64,000 nucleotides of DNA from a virus: the IMG/VR virus record IMGVR_UViG_3300031344_000002, positions 1 through 64,000 of that record; one strand, 5' to 3'. The notes beneath the pieces are model-generated. The model had not been told where the DNA came from. It saw only the letters and a program-made list of their open reading frames with translations, and did no database searches. Shown here in pieces: positions 43,002 through 52,041 of this stretch. Within the stretch, counting starts at the first letter, position 1. Every line of letters begins with the position of its first letter. Made by a program: the position numbers and the translations under genes.

Positions 43002-44753
43002 ATGAATAATGATATTACAAGACCCGATATTAGATTATCTAATGATGAACGTACTAAATTAAGGGGTGGTAATTCTCATAATATCCAAGATTCGAAAAAA
43101 ACATTAAAACCATTTATCCAATTACCTAATTGTCCATTGGAGTGTATTATCACACGACAAATTAAAGATAATCCTTTTGAAGCAGTAAGAACAATGATAT
43201 TATCTAAATATCAAAATCAATTTAAATATAATAACACATTAGTTATTTTAGGTTATAATATAGATTTTAATATTTTAGAATATCGAGAAAAATATCCAAA
43301 TTATAAAATCGTTATATATCAATTAGAACAACTTTATGATAATAAAAGTCAATGGTATGATATAAATAATAAAAATGGAGCAGTTGTTAATAGAACAAAA
43401 CACATACAAAAATCATTAAGCGAATGTGATGAAATTTGGGATTATGATTTAGATAATATTAATTTTTTAAAAGCAGAGGGATTTAATAATATAATACACG
43501 TTCCTTTGGAATATACAGAGGATTTAATTAAAATAAATAATATTATAAATCCAAAATATGAATTATTATTTTTAGGTTCTGTTAACGATAAGAGAGCAAA
43601 AATATTATCATTATTATGTGATAAATATAATATTTGTATACTTGCTCCAGAAGTTGATTGTAGTAAATATAAAAATTATAATTTTGGAAAATGTATGAAT
43701 CCTTCAGCATTTGGCGATGATTTATATGAATATGTTTTTAATTCAAAAATTATTATTAATTTACATTATTATGAATCTTGTTTACAAGAACAAGTTAGAC
43801 TTTTTGAATTATTAATAAATGGAAGAGTAATTGTATCAGAAAAATCTATAAGAAATTATTTTGGTAATTTAATATATGAATTTGATGATGAAAAAGATAT
43901 GTTTAAAAAAATTTATTTTTTATTGAAAAATAATATATGGAAAAATAATAGTATATCGAAAAAATTTAAAAATAAGGAATATAAAAGATTTAGAGTCGGT
44001 ATTGCGTATAATACCTTTTATGGTTTAGAATTGATTGAAAAATCAATAAAATCTATAAAAAACTATGCTGATTATATCATTATAGTTCACCAAAAAATTG
44101 GATTTAATGGAAGTCCTGAACCAGAAGAAAATAAACAAATTTTAAAGCATTTAATAGATAATAAATTGGTTGATGATGTTGTTTATTATGATAATAATGA
44201 TAATGATATAGAACGTGGGGTTTTAAATAAAAGGAATATTGGTTTAGATTATTGTAAAAAAAATGGTTGCACATTTATAATGCCAATGGATTCAGATGAG
44301 CGATATAATGTGAACGAATTAATTACTGAAATTAATTTCATGTACGATAATAATATAGATACATTATATTCTCCAATTTATTCGTATTATTATGATGAAA
44401 ATTATTATTTTAAAGATACATATTTTGTTGCGAGTGTATTTAAAATTGATAATAGAAGATTTGAAGTTATTAAATCTTCTGTATTAGTAGACCATGTTAG
44501 AAAAATGAATGAAGGTACATATAAAATATCTGAAATGTATATGCATCATTATACATATTTAAAAAATTCTTTTTCGATTAAAATAAATAATAGTGTAGCA
44601 TCAACAACAGATGATTCATATATAACTATTGGTATGAAAAAAATACGTGATTATTTAATGTCATGGTCAGAAGGTGATGAAGCACTTGTATTTATAAACG
44701 ATATAATAAATAATGGAATAATACTTACAAAAGTAAATTTATTAAAAAAATAA
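43002..44753 (+). CDS. Bifunctional glycosyltransferase (GT-B-like + GT-A)
   Basis: 583 residues. Residues about 60-310 look like a CgeB/YkvP-type GT-B half: Glu-Leu-Leu-Phe-Leu-Gly-Ser, Ile-Ile-Ile-Asn-Leu-His-Tyr-Tyr-Glu and Arg-Leu-Phe-Glu-Leu-Leu-Ile-Asn-Gly-Arg. Residues about 330-560 are a paralogue of the protein at 38916, with Ile-Met-Pro-Met-Asp-Ser-Asp-Glu as the metal motif and a Met-His-His-Tyr later. It is a fusion of two transferases with different folds. It has no clear promoter in the 46-base gap upstream. Confidence 0.8.
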   Translation: MNNDITRPDIRLSNDERTKLRGGNSHNIQDSKKTLKPFIQLPNCPLECIITRQIKDNPFEAVRTMILSKYQNQFKYNNTLVILGYNIDFNILEYREKYPNYKIVIYQLEQLYDNKSQWYDINNKNGAVVNRTKHIQKSLSECDEIWDYDLDNINFLKAEGFNNIIHVPLEYTEDLIKINNIINPKYELLFLGSVNDKRAKILSLLCDKYNICILAPEVDCSKYKNYNFGKCMNPSAFGDDLYEYVFNSKIIINLHYYESCLQEQVRLFELLINGRVIVSEKSIRNYFGNLIYEFDDEKDMFKKIYFLLKNNIWKNNSISKKFKNKEYKRFRVGIAYNTFYGLELIEKSIKSIKNYADYIIIVHQKIGFNGSPEPEENKQILKHLIDNKLVDDVVYYDNNDNDIERGVLNKRNIGLDYCKKNGCTFIMPMDSDERYNVNELITEINFMYDNNIDTLYSPIYSYYYDENYYFKDTYFVASVFKIDNRRFEVIKSSVLVDHVRKMNEGTYKISEMYMHHYTYLKNSFSIKINNSVASTTDDSYITIGMKKIRDYLMSWSEGDEALVFINDIINNGIILTKVNLLKK

Positions 44754-44815
44754 TGTAATTATTTTGATATTTATGAAAGAAATTAACTTTAAATTATAAT
44801 AAAATTTTAATTAAT

Positions 44816-46231
44816 ATGGTGGGTATATTAATAGTTAATTTAAATAATCTTGAATTAACAAAAAATTGTATTGATTCTTTAAAAAAACAAATAAATCAAG
44901 AATTTAGAATATATTTATTTGACCAAAATTCTAATGAACAAGGTACTTTTGAATATTTAAATGAATGTGAAAACAATAATATGTTTGTTTATAGAAATTC
45001 AGAAAATGTTCCACTTAATTATATTTGGAATAATTTTAAATATATTTGTGGTTATGAATATTTATGCTTTTTAAATAATGATATTGTGGTATCAAATACA
45101 TTTGTTGATGATATTATTAAAATATTTATTAACGAACCAACAGTTGGTGTAGTAATTCATGTAACAAATAATAATGATTATATAAAATCAAAAAATAATC
45201 TTGAATATGCAATATTTAATAATAATAATAATGTATTATATCAAGGATGGGATTTTGCGATTAGAAATAGTATAATTCCTGATATTCCAAAACAGTTAAC
45301 AATTTTTGGTGGGGATGATTATATTTTTGCTAAAATAAGTTCGCAGGGTTATAAAGTTGCGATGGCATTTAGTTCACCAATTATTCATTTTAAAGCAAAA
45401 ACTAGAGTAAAAATAATTAATATTGGTGAAATTCAAAGAAATGATGGAATTGCTTATGCAGAATTATTTAGAACTGAAAATCTTACATCACTATGTGCAA
45501 CCATTCATAATGGTATTTGCAGTGCAACACCAGAACCAAATATGAAATTAATACAAAATAAAAATTGTGTTTTTACTGCATTTATAGGGGATTATGATTT
45601 GCCATTATCAACCACGCATACAAAACTTCCTGATTGGGATTATATTTGTTTTACTGATAATAAAGAAATTAAATCAGATTTTTGGAGAGTAATATATATC
45701 GAAAATAATCATAATAATTTCCTTTATAATATTAAATTAGGGAAATATTTTAAAACAAATTTTTATAAATATTTATTGAGTTATGAAAATTTATTATGGT
45801 TGGATGAAAGAATTACTATTACCAATAATATAAATAATTATCTTAATTATCTTAATTATAAAGATATTGTTTTTTTAAAACATCCAGACACATTAAATAT
45901 TTTAGAGGAATTTGAGAGAGTTATTAACAGTAAGAGAGAATCTACCAAAATGGTTGATATTATTCGAAATCGTTATGCGGAATTAGGATATGATTATAGT
46001 AATGGTTTGATTTCATCTGGAGTTATTTTATTTAAAAATAATGAAAAAACAATAAAATTTTTTAAGGAATGGTGGAATGAAATCGAACATTACTCAAGTA
46101 GTGACCAATTATCTGCAAATTTTGTATTGTGGAAAAATCCTGAATTAAATTATGTTATGTTAAGTGGAATTTTAAATAATCAAGATTTTATGCGACAGCC
46201 AAGAACTACACAAGTATTTAAACATGAGTGA
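44816..46231 (+). CDS. Two-domain glycosyltransferase (GT2 + TOD1/MUCI70-like)
   Basis: 471 residues. The N-terminal GT2 domain starts Gly-Ile-Leu-Ile-Val-Asn-Leu-Asn-Asn and has Leu-Asn-Asn-Asp-Ile as its acidic motif near residue 85. From about residue 240 a second domain starts with Cys-Val-Phe-Thr-Ala-Phe-Ile-Gly-Asp-Tyr-Asp and has Trp-Leu-Asp-Glu-Arg-Ile and Ser-Ser-Asp-Gln, the DUF616/TOD1-MUCI70 pattern first described in plants and also found in bacteria. It overlaps the next gene by 8 bases. A GATATTTAT word upstream (44764) is a weak variant of the late motif. Confidence 0.78.
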   Translation: MVGILIVNLNNLELTKNCIDSLKKQINQEFRIYLFDQNSNEQGTFEYLNECENNNMFVYRNSENVPLNYIWNNFKYICGYEYLCFLNNDIVVSNTFVDDIIKIFINEPTVGVVIHVTNNNDYIKSKNNLEYAIFNNNNNVLYQGWDFAIRNSIIPDIPKQLTIFGGDDYIFAKISSQGYKVAMAFSSPIIHFKAKTRVKIINIGEIQRNDGIAYAELFRTENLTSLCATIHNGICSATPEPNMKLIQNKNCVFTAFIGDYDLPLSTTHTKLPDWDYICFTDNKEIKSDFWRVIYIENNHNNFLYNIKLGKYFKTNFYKYLLSYENLLWLDERITITNNINNYLNYLNYKDIVFLKHPDTLNILEEFERVINSKRESTKMVDIIRNRYAELGYDYSNGLISSGVILFKNNEKTIKFFKEWWNEIEHYSSSDQLSANFVLWKNPELNYVMLSGILNNQDFMRQPRTTQVFKHE

Positions 46232-46958
46232 ATTATTTTATAAAAAGGAATTTGATTATTTTTTAAATAAAATAAAACTTAATCAACATTTTAAATATTC
46301 AAGATATAATGATGGTGAATTAATCGCAATAATTGGAAATTCTCCAAATTCTACCAATTGTGATGGTCATCAATATTTTCCTAAAATGTCTATTGAGTTA
46401 AGACAGACATTGCTGAGTTATAAATATAATGAAGATTATGTTTTAGAATCTTTTGATTATTGGTATAATTTATTACCACATGTCAAAAATATACTTAATG
46501 AATTAAAGCTAATAAATTCTGAACTTACCTTTTTACATACAGATTTTATTAGAATTGCTCATGAACAGAATCCTGAACAATTTATACAATTATTAGAAAC
46601 ATTAAAAACAAAAAAACTTATAATTGTCGGTCCTTTTTATCTTAAGGAATTATGTAGATTTTTTAATTTTACGTATGTTGAAGTATTATTAAAAAATTGT
46701 TATTTGGATAAGGATAATATTATTAAAGAAATTATAAAAATTAATAACTTATCCAATGATAATTATTATTTGTTTAGCGCAAGTATGCCAACAAAAGTTA
46801 TTATTGATGTATTTAAAGAAGATAATAAGAATACATATTTAGATTGGGGAAGTGTTTGGGACACATTTTTTATATCACCACAATATAGTTTTATTAGAAA
46901 ACGCTCAACATCAAACCATAATAAATATTTGGAAATATATAAAGATTATTTAATATAA
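46224..46958 (+). CDS. Putative GT-D-fold glycosyltransferase
   Basis: 244 residues. Near the N-terminus, Phe-Lys-Tyr-Ser-Arg-Tyr-Asn-Asp-Gly-Glu matches the Arg-Tyr/Phe-x-Asp-Gly-Glu motif of the GT-D fold (DUF1792-type), whose Asp-x-Glu binds metal. The middle has Leu-Ile-Ile-Val-Gly-Pro-Phe-Tyr-Leu, and the C-terminus Tyr-Leu-Asp-Trp-Gly-Ser-Val-Trp-Asp, both typical of that fold. It closes the glycan operon. Three GT folds (A, B and D) would then be present within 10 kb. Confidence 0.7.
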   Translation: MSELFYKKEFDYFLNKIKLNQHFKYSRYNDGELIAIIGNSPNSTNCDGHQYFPKMSIELRQTLLSYKYNEDYVLESFDYWYNLLPHVKNILNELKLINSELTFLHTDFIRIAHEQNPEQFIQLLETLKTKKLIIVGPFYLKELCRFFNFTYVEVLLKNCYLDKDNIIKEIIKINNLSNDNYYLFSASMPTKVIIDVFKEDNKNTYLDWGSVWDTFFISPQYSFIRKRSTSNHNKYLEIYKDYLI

Positions 46959-46978
46959 AAGACAATTATTTTACTAAA

Positions 46979-46986
46979 GTATTTAT
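46979..46986 (+). promoter_or_regulatory. Putative late promoter GTATTTAT
   Basis: Plus-strand GTATTTAT, 17 bases before the ATG at 47004, just after the glycan operon ends; flanks AAA and TATTAAA. Confidence 0.55.
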
Positions 46987-47003
46987 TATTAAAAAATTAG
47001 AAT

Positions 47004-47639
47004 ATGAAAATCGCTAATGTTATTTTTGAAAAAGAATTAGTAAATCATACAAAGGTTGATTATATAAATTATTATAATGAACCTATTATATATGATACAT
47101 TAGACAAAACTATACCAACATTATATGTGGGTTGGTCATTTATGAAAGCAAGCAATCCCGATAATCTTATAATTCAAAATGCGGATATTCTTAAAAAGAG
47201 AATTATAAGTAATGAACTATATTGGGAATGTAATTTTGAAGAAGGTAAGGCATCCCATGTTAAAGGAGTGGATTCTTTTGTAAATTTTGCTCCACAATTG
47301 TATTTTACACCAAAATATTCTTATGTTAACTTAGACCCAATTTTTTTCCAATTAAAAGATGTTCAAGACATCATGGATGTTCTTCCTAAAAACATTAAAG
47401 CAAGTTATAATTTCAGAAACGAAATGATATATTTATTATGTGATAATAATATATATGGTATAAATTTAAACATGTTTCAGTTTTTCCTATTTAATATAGA
47501 AGCGATTAAAAATAGTTTGTCATTAAGAACAATAACAACATATGATGATATTGATGGTAGCATATATCAATCATATTATAAATTATTTCCAAATTTTACT
47601 TTTCTTAAAAGATATCTTGTTGTGATATTGTCAAAATAG
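47004..47639 (+). CDS. Hypothetical protein, probably virion-related
   Basis: 211 residues. Alpha/beta with Thr-Leu-Tyr-Val-Gly-Trp-Ser-Phe-Met, Phe-Val-Asn-Phe-Ala-Pro-Gln and several Tyr/Phe-rich strands. No transmembrane segment or signal peptide. It has its own late-type motif and is followed 11 bases later by another such motif, so it is made from a single-gene or read-through late transcript. I recognise no family; I place it with the virion genes only from its promoter and neighbours. Confidence 0.65.
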   Translation: MKIANVIFEKELVNHTKVDYINYYNEPIIYDTLDKTIPTLYVGWSFMKASNPDNLIIQNADILKKRIISNELYWECNFEEGKASHVKGVDSFVNFAPQLYFTPKYSYVNLDPIFFQLKDVQDIMDVLPKNIKASYNFRNEMIYLLCDNNIYGINLNMFQFFLFNIEAIKNSLSLRTITTYDDIDGSIYQSYYKLFPNFTFLKRYLVVILSK

Positions 47640-47649
47640 ATATAACATA

Positions 47650-47657
47650 GTATTTAT
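47650..47657 (+). promoter_or_regulatory. Putative late promoter GTATTTAT
   Basis: Plus-strand GTATTTAT, 18 bases before the ATG at 47676, with TATTAAA after it exactly as in the copy at 46979. Confidence 0.6.
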
Positions 47658-47675
47658 TATTAAAAAATAAATATT

Positions 47676-47861
47676 ATGGAAAATAAAATAGAAAAAGCAC
47701 TTGAAGATTTTGTTGAAACCCCTATAACTAATGAAGAATTAGAAAAGAAAGTAAAAAAAGATAAAGAAAAAATAATAAAATCTGATTTTACTATCATAGA
47801 ACGTGTTGATAAAATAATTATTGCTGAAAATGGAAAGCAACTTCTTCGTGAAGTATATTAA
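47676..47861 (+). CDS. Small charged protein
   Basis: 61 residues, nearly one-third Lys or Glu, helical, ending in a beta-like Thr-Ile-Ile-Glu-Arg-Val-Asp-Lys-Ile-Ile-Ile. It has a late-type motif at the usual distance, which supports it as a real gene despite its size. It lies 15 bases before the acidic 250-residue gene and is probably co-transcribed. No family recognised. Confidence 0.65.
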   Translation: MENKIEKALEDFVETPITNEELEKKVKKDKEKIIKSDFTIIERVDKIIIAENGKQLLREVY

Positions 47862-47876
47862 TAACATTCATATATT

Positions 47877-48629
47877 ATGAAGAAAATAGAAGAAAAAAAT
47901 CTTTCAGAAGAAATTCGAAAGATTAAATATCGTGTAGATTATAAAATCAACGAATCCCCTAAATATCATTCTTTAATTAGTAGTAATGAGGAATTTGATA
48001 CTGTCCCTGTATTAACTAATGAAGCTGGTGATGAAGAAAATGCAGAAAAACCGGGTGGCGGGGAACAACCTCCAGCACCCTCAAATGATAAACCTATTGG
48101 TGTAGATGCGCCAGTACCCGCTTTTGATAAAACTGGCGGTGATAGTGGTGAAATTCCTGCTGAACCTATGACTGGTGGTGAAACACCGGAAGAACCTATG
48201 ACGGGTGAAACTCCAGATACTATGGTGAATCCAATGGGTGCTCCTGAACCAGATAATCAAGTTAATGATGTTCAAAACGAAATTATAAAACATAATATTG
48301 AAGCCATGAAAAGTATTCATGACCAATTAGAAGGTTTGAATAATATTGTTCAAGGTTTAAATAGTAAATTAGAAACGCTTAATACTGATGTTGAGGAAGT
48401 TCGTGAACCTACGAATACTGAAAAACTTATGAGCAAAACTAATGTAAGTTATCCTTATTATTTTAATTTAAATGATTTTTGGTCGGGAAATTGGTTCAAT
48501 GAAAAACGTAATCAGGAAATGGAAAAAGGAATAAAAGAATTGCCTGATGGTACTTTTGTTGCAGATTTTGATGATTTACCACAAAAGTCTAAGACTGATG
48601 TGCAAGATAGTTTTAATAGTTTGATTTAA
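47877..48629 (+). CDS. Acidic Pro/Gly-rich protein with coiled coil
   Basis: 250 residues. Residues 50-120 are Gly/Pro/Glu-rich and likely disordered (Pro-Met-Thr-Gly-Gly-Glu-Thr-Pro repeats). Residues about 125-175 form a coiled coil (Leu-Asn-Asn-Ile-Val-Gln-Gly-Leu-Asn-Ser-Lys-Leu). The C-terminus is a compact Trp/Phe-rich part. Leu-Thr-Asn-Glu followed by Ala-Gly near residue 48 is like a prohead-protease site. The gene directly precedes the tagged metallopeptidase, so a head-associated role is possible, but no family is recognised. Confidence 0.65.
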   Translation: MKKIEEKNLSEEIRKIKYRVDYKINESPKYHSLISSNEEFDTVPVLTNEAGDEENAEKPGGGEQPPAPSNDKPIGVDAPVPAFDKTGGDSGEIPAEPMTGGETPEEPMTGETPDTMVNPMGAPEPDNQVNDVQNEIIKHNIEAMKSIHDQLEGLNNIVQGLNSKLETLNTDVEEVREPTNTEKLMSKTNVSYPYYFNLNDFWSGNWFNEKRNQEMEKGIKELPDGTFVADFDDLPQKSKTDVQDSFNSLI

Positions 48630-48638
48630 TATAATATA

Positions 48639-49091
48639 ATGAGAGTTTTTCACCAATATGGCTCAAAGGATAGACTTTTTGAAATGATGCAGAAAGTTGG
48701 TCAAATGGGATTAAATGAAGCATTACTTCCTAAAGAAAAAAAAATAGAAGTAATTAATGACTTTGTAAAATTTGTTGGTAAAAAATTAAAATTTAGTAAA
48801 GAATTACCTGAAATTATATTATCAGATGATGAAAAAGAGGCGCAGACAATGCATTCTTTTGGAAAATTTACACCAGAGAAAAAAGAAATTAGAGTTGTTA
48901 TAGCTAATAGAAATTTAGCTGATATTTTGAGAACATTGGCACATGAATTAGTACATTATTGGCAATATTTAAAGGGAGAATTAAAAACAGATTCTAATAA
49001 TACTGGTAGTAAACATGAAAATGAAGCAAATGCACTTGCAGGTGCATTAATGAGAGAATTCGGTAAAATGAATTCAATAATTTTTGAGTGA
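48639..49091 (+). CDS. Zinc metallopeptidase-like protein with N-terminal tag
   Basis: 150 residues. His102-Glu103-Leu-Val-His106 is the zincin motif, and a third ligand is available in the following helix (Glu127 or Glu129 in His-Glu-Asn-Glu-Ala). Residues 1-27 (Gly-Ser-Lys-Asp-Arg, then Glu-Met, then Leu-Asn-Glu) are closely similar to the first 27 residues of the next gene's product and are unrelated to the peptidase fold. Leu-Asn-Glu before Ala fits the (Leu/Ile)-x-Glu consensus cut by T4-type prohead proteases. The peptidase may be packaged in the capsid; that is inference. Confidence 0.75.
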   Translation: MRVFHQYGSKDRLFEMMQKVGQMGLNEALLPKEKKIEVINDFVKFVGKKLKFSKELPEIILSDDEKEAQTMHSFGKFTPEKKEIRVVIANRNLADILRTLAHELVHYWQYLKGELKTDSNNTGSKHENEANALAGALMREFGKMNSIIFE

Positions 49092-49103
49092 AATATATAA
49101 AAT

Positions 49104-51806
49104 ATGAAAATAATTACACAAATTGGCAGCAAAGACAGATTCATCGAAATGTTCGAAAGAGTCAATAAAATACAATTGAATGAAGAAATTGTACAAAATA
49201 ATAATTCAAATTCTGTTCTTGAAAATACTTTTCAAGAATTAAAAAATAATCAATTGAATATTCAACATGTCAATAATCAAGCTAATGGCGATGAAAGTTT
49301 TGTTGAAATAATTGGTATTGATAAGGGTGGTAATTATGTTAATTTAAAATTCAAAGTTACTTCAAGTCAAAGTGAACAAGATGGTGTATTTAATGTTGAT
49401 TCAGTACAATTAGATAGTTTTACATTTAATACAAAAAATGGTGGTCAAACTATTGAAATGGATGTAAATGCATTAAAACAATTCAATGCTCAACATAGTC
49501 AAGAATTGGTTGATATTGTTAGTGAATATGTTGATGTTGAATCTGAACAACCAGAAGTTGATGAACTATATGAAGAAGCTATCAAGAAAATTGATTCATA
49601 TAATATAAAAGAAATGTCAACATTTAGAAATATAAATAATATTAATCCAGAAATTCAAAAAATAGTTGCAGTACATTTGTGGGATGGAGGTACGGGAACT
49701 AAAGTAGCTGTTTTTCTTAGAGGGACAAAAAAAGATACTGGTGAAGAAGCATGGAGGTTATATCCAAAAAAACCAACTATTTTTGTAAAAGATGATTTTT
49801 TGCAAAGACCTGATGTTGCTTATTTACAAGGAAAAGCAGCAGATGAATTTTTGAGAAGTAATGGTTATAAAGTAAAACAAGATAATAAAACTCTTACAAA
49901 ACTTGAAGAAATGGATATAAATCCCACTATTGGAATGCAAACACTTAGTGCATATGCTGATGAAAAACCAACAAATCCTGAAGTAAGAGTTAATTCACCT
50001 GAATTAGAAAAATATGTAAGTGAAATACAAGAATATAATCCAGAAGAAGAACAACCTGAAGGTGATGTTTTGGATTTACCACCAGATTATAGTAATACTG
50101 ATATTTCTACTGATGATGAACCAGAAATCGTTAATCCAGATAATATTAAACCATCAGAACCTGAAGAACCGATTTCTCCAGAAAAGGAAAAAATAATTAT
50201 GCAAGCATATGATAATTTGATTGCAAGAGGTATTTCAGCACCAACAGTAAATCAAATATTGGCAGAAATTGATAAAATAAATCCTTCTGCTTCAGAGAAA
50301 CCAGACCCTGAAAGTCATATGGCTGTTGGAAAAAAAAGAGTATACCCAAGTATGGCAGAACCATTTTTAGAAAATTTAGATGCAACAGATATACTTTCAA
50401 GAACTTATGAGAAACAATTAAGCCCAGAAAAGAAAGAAGAATTTATTAATTTTGTTAAAAAATATGTTGATATGAAATTAGGTGCTAAAAAAAATCAAAT
50501 ATCAAAAGAAGATTATATAAAAATAGTTAAAGCTGTGTCATTGGAAATATATAATAGAGGTTTAGCAGAATTAAATGAAACAGATTATCCTGAAGAAATG
50601 GGTATTCCAAGAGAAATTAAAACAACAACAAATTATCCAAAACCCAAAAAAAAACATAAAACAAAAAAATTAAAAATCAAAACAGGGGTTAGTGAAAGTA
50701 TTGACCAAGATAAATATGAAGAAGTTGTATTTTTACAAGGTGATGAAGCATATCAACCTTTGGAAATACTTAATACAAAGGGTAAAGATGCAGCATTGGA
50801 ATATCTCAAACAATGGCATTATCCGGGTGAACATCAAGGTAGTCAAGAATTGGGACATGGTACTGAAGACCAAACTTATGAAAAAGATGGTTATATAATG
50901 TCATGGAATTCAGGAATTGGTTATATTGGTTTACAATATGATTTATCAAAAATGAATGAAGATGACGAACAAATGTCACATCAACCATTTGATAATGAAA
51001 AAGAAAATCCTGAAGAAACACCAGAATTAAATGCAAACGGTAATGAGGAAATCGAAAAATTAGCAAAGGATAAAGAAGAACAAGGTGAAGTACTTATTGG
51101 TGGTAAAGGTGATGGTAAATCACCACTTGAATTTGATGCAGACCAAGTAATAAAGGGTCTTGAGGTCGAAAAAGAACATACTGATGACCCATTAGTAGCT
51201 ATTGAGGTGGTTTTAGACCATTTATCAGAAACGCCTGATTATTATACGGTTAAAGATACACCACAAGATTCAGCACAAGCAGAAGCAGCAAAAGATGCTG
51301 AAGGTGAGAATATTCCTGAAGAAAATAACGATGATGAAGAAATGACAGATATATTACTTGGTTATGAACCAAAGAATGTTGGGGATGATACAGAAGATAA
51401 TAAAGAAATTCCTGCAATTAAAGAAGATATTGAAAGTGATTTAAAACAAAAAGACCCGGCAACATGGCATCAAATTCAAATTGCAAAGAAGACAATAAAA
51501 ATGCCGGGAGCAATGGCAGATATTATGGGAGGTATGACAAAAGAAGAAGCAAGAGAAATTCTAACTAAACGTGGTATTAAAGTTGAAGAAAATATTGTTG
51601 GCGCAAGTGGTGTACAATCAGTAGTTGGTTCAAATAATAATACAAATGGTGCACAATCAACAATTGGTTCAAATTCTAATGTTAATACAAAAGATAATGA
51701 TAGTTTAAAGAAATATCAAGAATATGAAAAAGAAGATATTAATTCATTAAATGATGGCGAAAAAAAGGAATATTTTGAACTTTGGACTAAATTTAAAAAT
51801 AGTTAA
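49104..51806 (+). CDS. Large acidic protein with N-terminal tag and DUF5661-like segment
   Basis: 900 residues, very rich in Glu, Asp, Pro and Asn. Residues 1-27 share the Gly-Ser-Lys-Asp-Arg ... Leu-Asn-Glu tag of the preceding peptidase. Around residue 540, Phe-Leu-Gln-Gly-Asp-Glu-Ala and Gln-Trp-His-Tyr-Pro-Gly-Glu-His form a block I have seen in other large-phage proteins. Around 690-720, Glu-His-Thr-Asp-Asp and Leu-Asp-His-Leu-Ser-Glu-Thr-Pro-Asp-Tyr-Tyr resemble DUF5661. A Lys-rich patch is near residue 515. The C-terminus overlaps a lipoprotein gene in another frame. Possibly an internal head or ejected protein. Confidence 0.7.
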   Translation: MKIITQIGSKDRFIEMFERVNKIQLNEEIVQNNNSNSVLENTFQELKNNQLNIQHVNNQANGDESFVEIIGIDKGGNYVNLKFKVTSSQSEQDGVFNVDSVQLDSFTFNTKNGGQTIEMDVNALKQFNAQHSQELVDIVSEYVDVESEQPEVDELYEEAIKKIDSYNIKEMSTFRNINNINPEIQKIVAVHLWDGGTGTKVAVFLRGTKKDTGEEAWRLYPKKPTIFVKDDFLQRPDVAYLQGKAADEFLRSNGYKVKQDNKTLTKLEEMDINPTIGMQTLSAYADEKPTNPEVRVNSPELEKYVSEIQEYNPEEEQPEGDVLDLPPDYSNTDISTDDEPEIVNPDNIKPSEPEEPISPEKEKIIMQAYDNLIARGISAPTVNQILAEIDKINPSASEKPDPESHMAVGKKRVYPSMAEPFLENLDATDILSRTYEKQLSPEKKEEFINFVKKYVDMKLGAKKNQISKEDYIKIVKAVSLEIYNRGLAELNETDYPEEMGIPREIKTTTNYPKPKKKHKTKKLKIKTGVSESIDQDKYEEVVFLQGDEAYQPLEILNTKGKDAALEYLKQWHYPGEHQGSQELGHGTEDQTYEKDGYIMSWNSGIGYIGLQYDLSKMNEDDEQMSHQPFDNEKENPEETPELNANGNEEIEKLAKDKEEQGEVLIGGKGDGKSPLEFDADQVIKGLEVEKEHTDDPLVAIEVVLDHLSETPDYYTVKDTPQDSAQAEAAKDAEGENIPEENNDDEEMTDILLGYEPKNVGDDTEDNKEIPAIKEDIESDLKQKDPATWHQIQIAKKTIKMPGAMADIMGGMTKEEAREILTKRGIKVEENIVGASGVQSVVGSNNNTNGAQSTIGSNSNVNTKDNDSLKKYQEYEKEDINSLNDGEKKEYFELWTKFKNS

Positions 51807-51975
51807 TTTTATATTTGTAATATTATTTATATTTTTATTAATTGGATGTTATTCAAAAAATAGATTACAACATACTGCACATAAAAATTATAATAAAACA
51901 ATTAATAAAATTCACCATGATGTTTCAAAGCATGAAAAACAACGAAGGAAACAAGAAATATTTGTTTTTAAATAA
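51751..51975 (+). CDS. Small lipoprotein, possible outer spanin
   Basis: 74 residues from ATG at 51751 (a TTG at 51772 is an alternative). It overlaps the end of the 900-residue gene by 56 bases in the +1 frame. A basic N-terminus is followed by a hydrophobic stretch and a lipobox Leu-Leu-Ile-Gly-Cys at residues 29-33. The mature part is about 41 residues, helical and basic with several His and Lys. Small lipoproteins with short helical mature parts include phage o-spanins; no holin or endolysin is near, so this is only a suggestion. A terminator follows. Confidence 0.6.
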   Translation: MMAKKRNILNFGLNLKIVNFIFVILFIFLLIGCYSKNRLQHTAHKNYNKTINKIHHDVSKHEKQRRKQEIFVFK

Positions 51976-51983
51976 GAAAAAAT

Positions 51984-52014
51984 AAAGACTACAATAATAA
52001 GTAGTCTTTTTTAT
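51984..52014 (+). terminator. Terminator after the lipoprotein gene
   Basis: AAAGACTAC pairs with GTAGTCTTT across an 8-base loop and is followed by TTTTTT. It ends the 47-52 kb late transcripts. Confidence 0.85.
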
Positions 52015-52021
52015 TTCTTAG

Positions 52022-52029
52022 GTATTTAT
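52022..52029 (+). promoter_or_regulatory. Putative late promoter GTATTTAT
   Basis: Plus-strand GTATTTAT, 12 bases before the ATG at 52042 and 8 bases after the preceding terminator's T run, a tight terminator-promoter junction. Confidence 0.6.
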
Positions 52030-52041
52030 AAGAAAAGAAAA

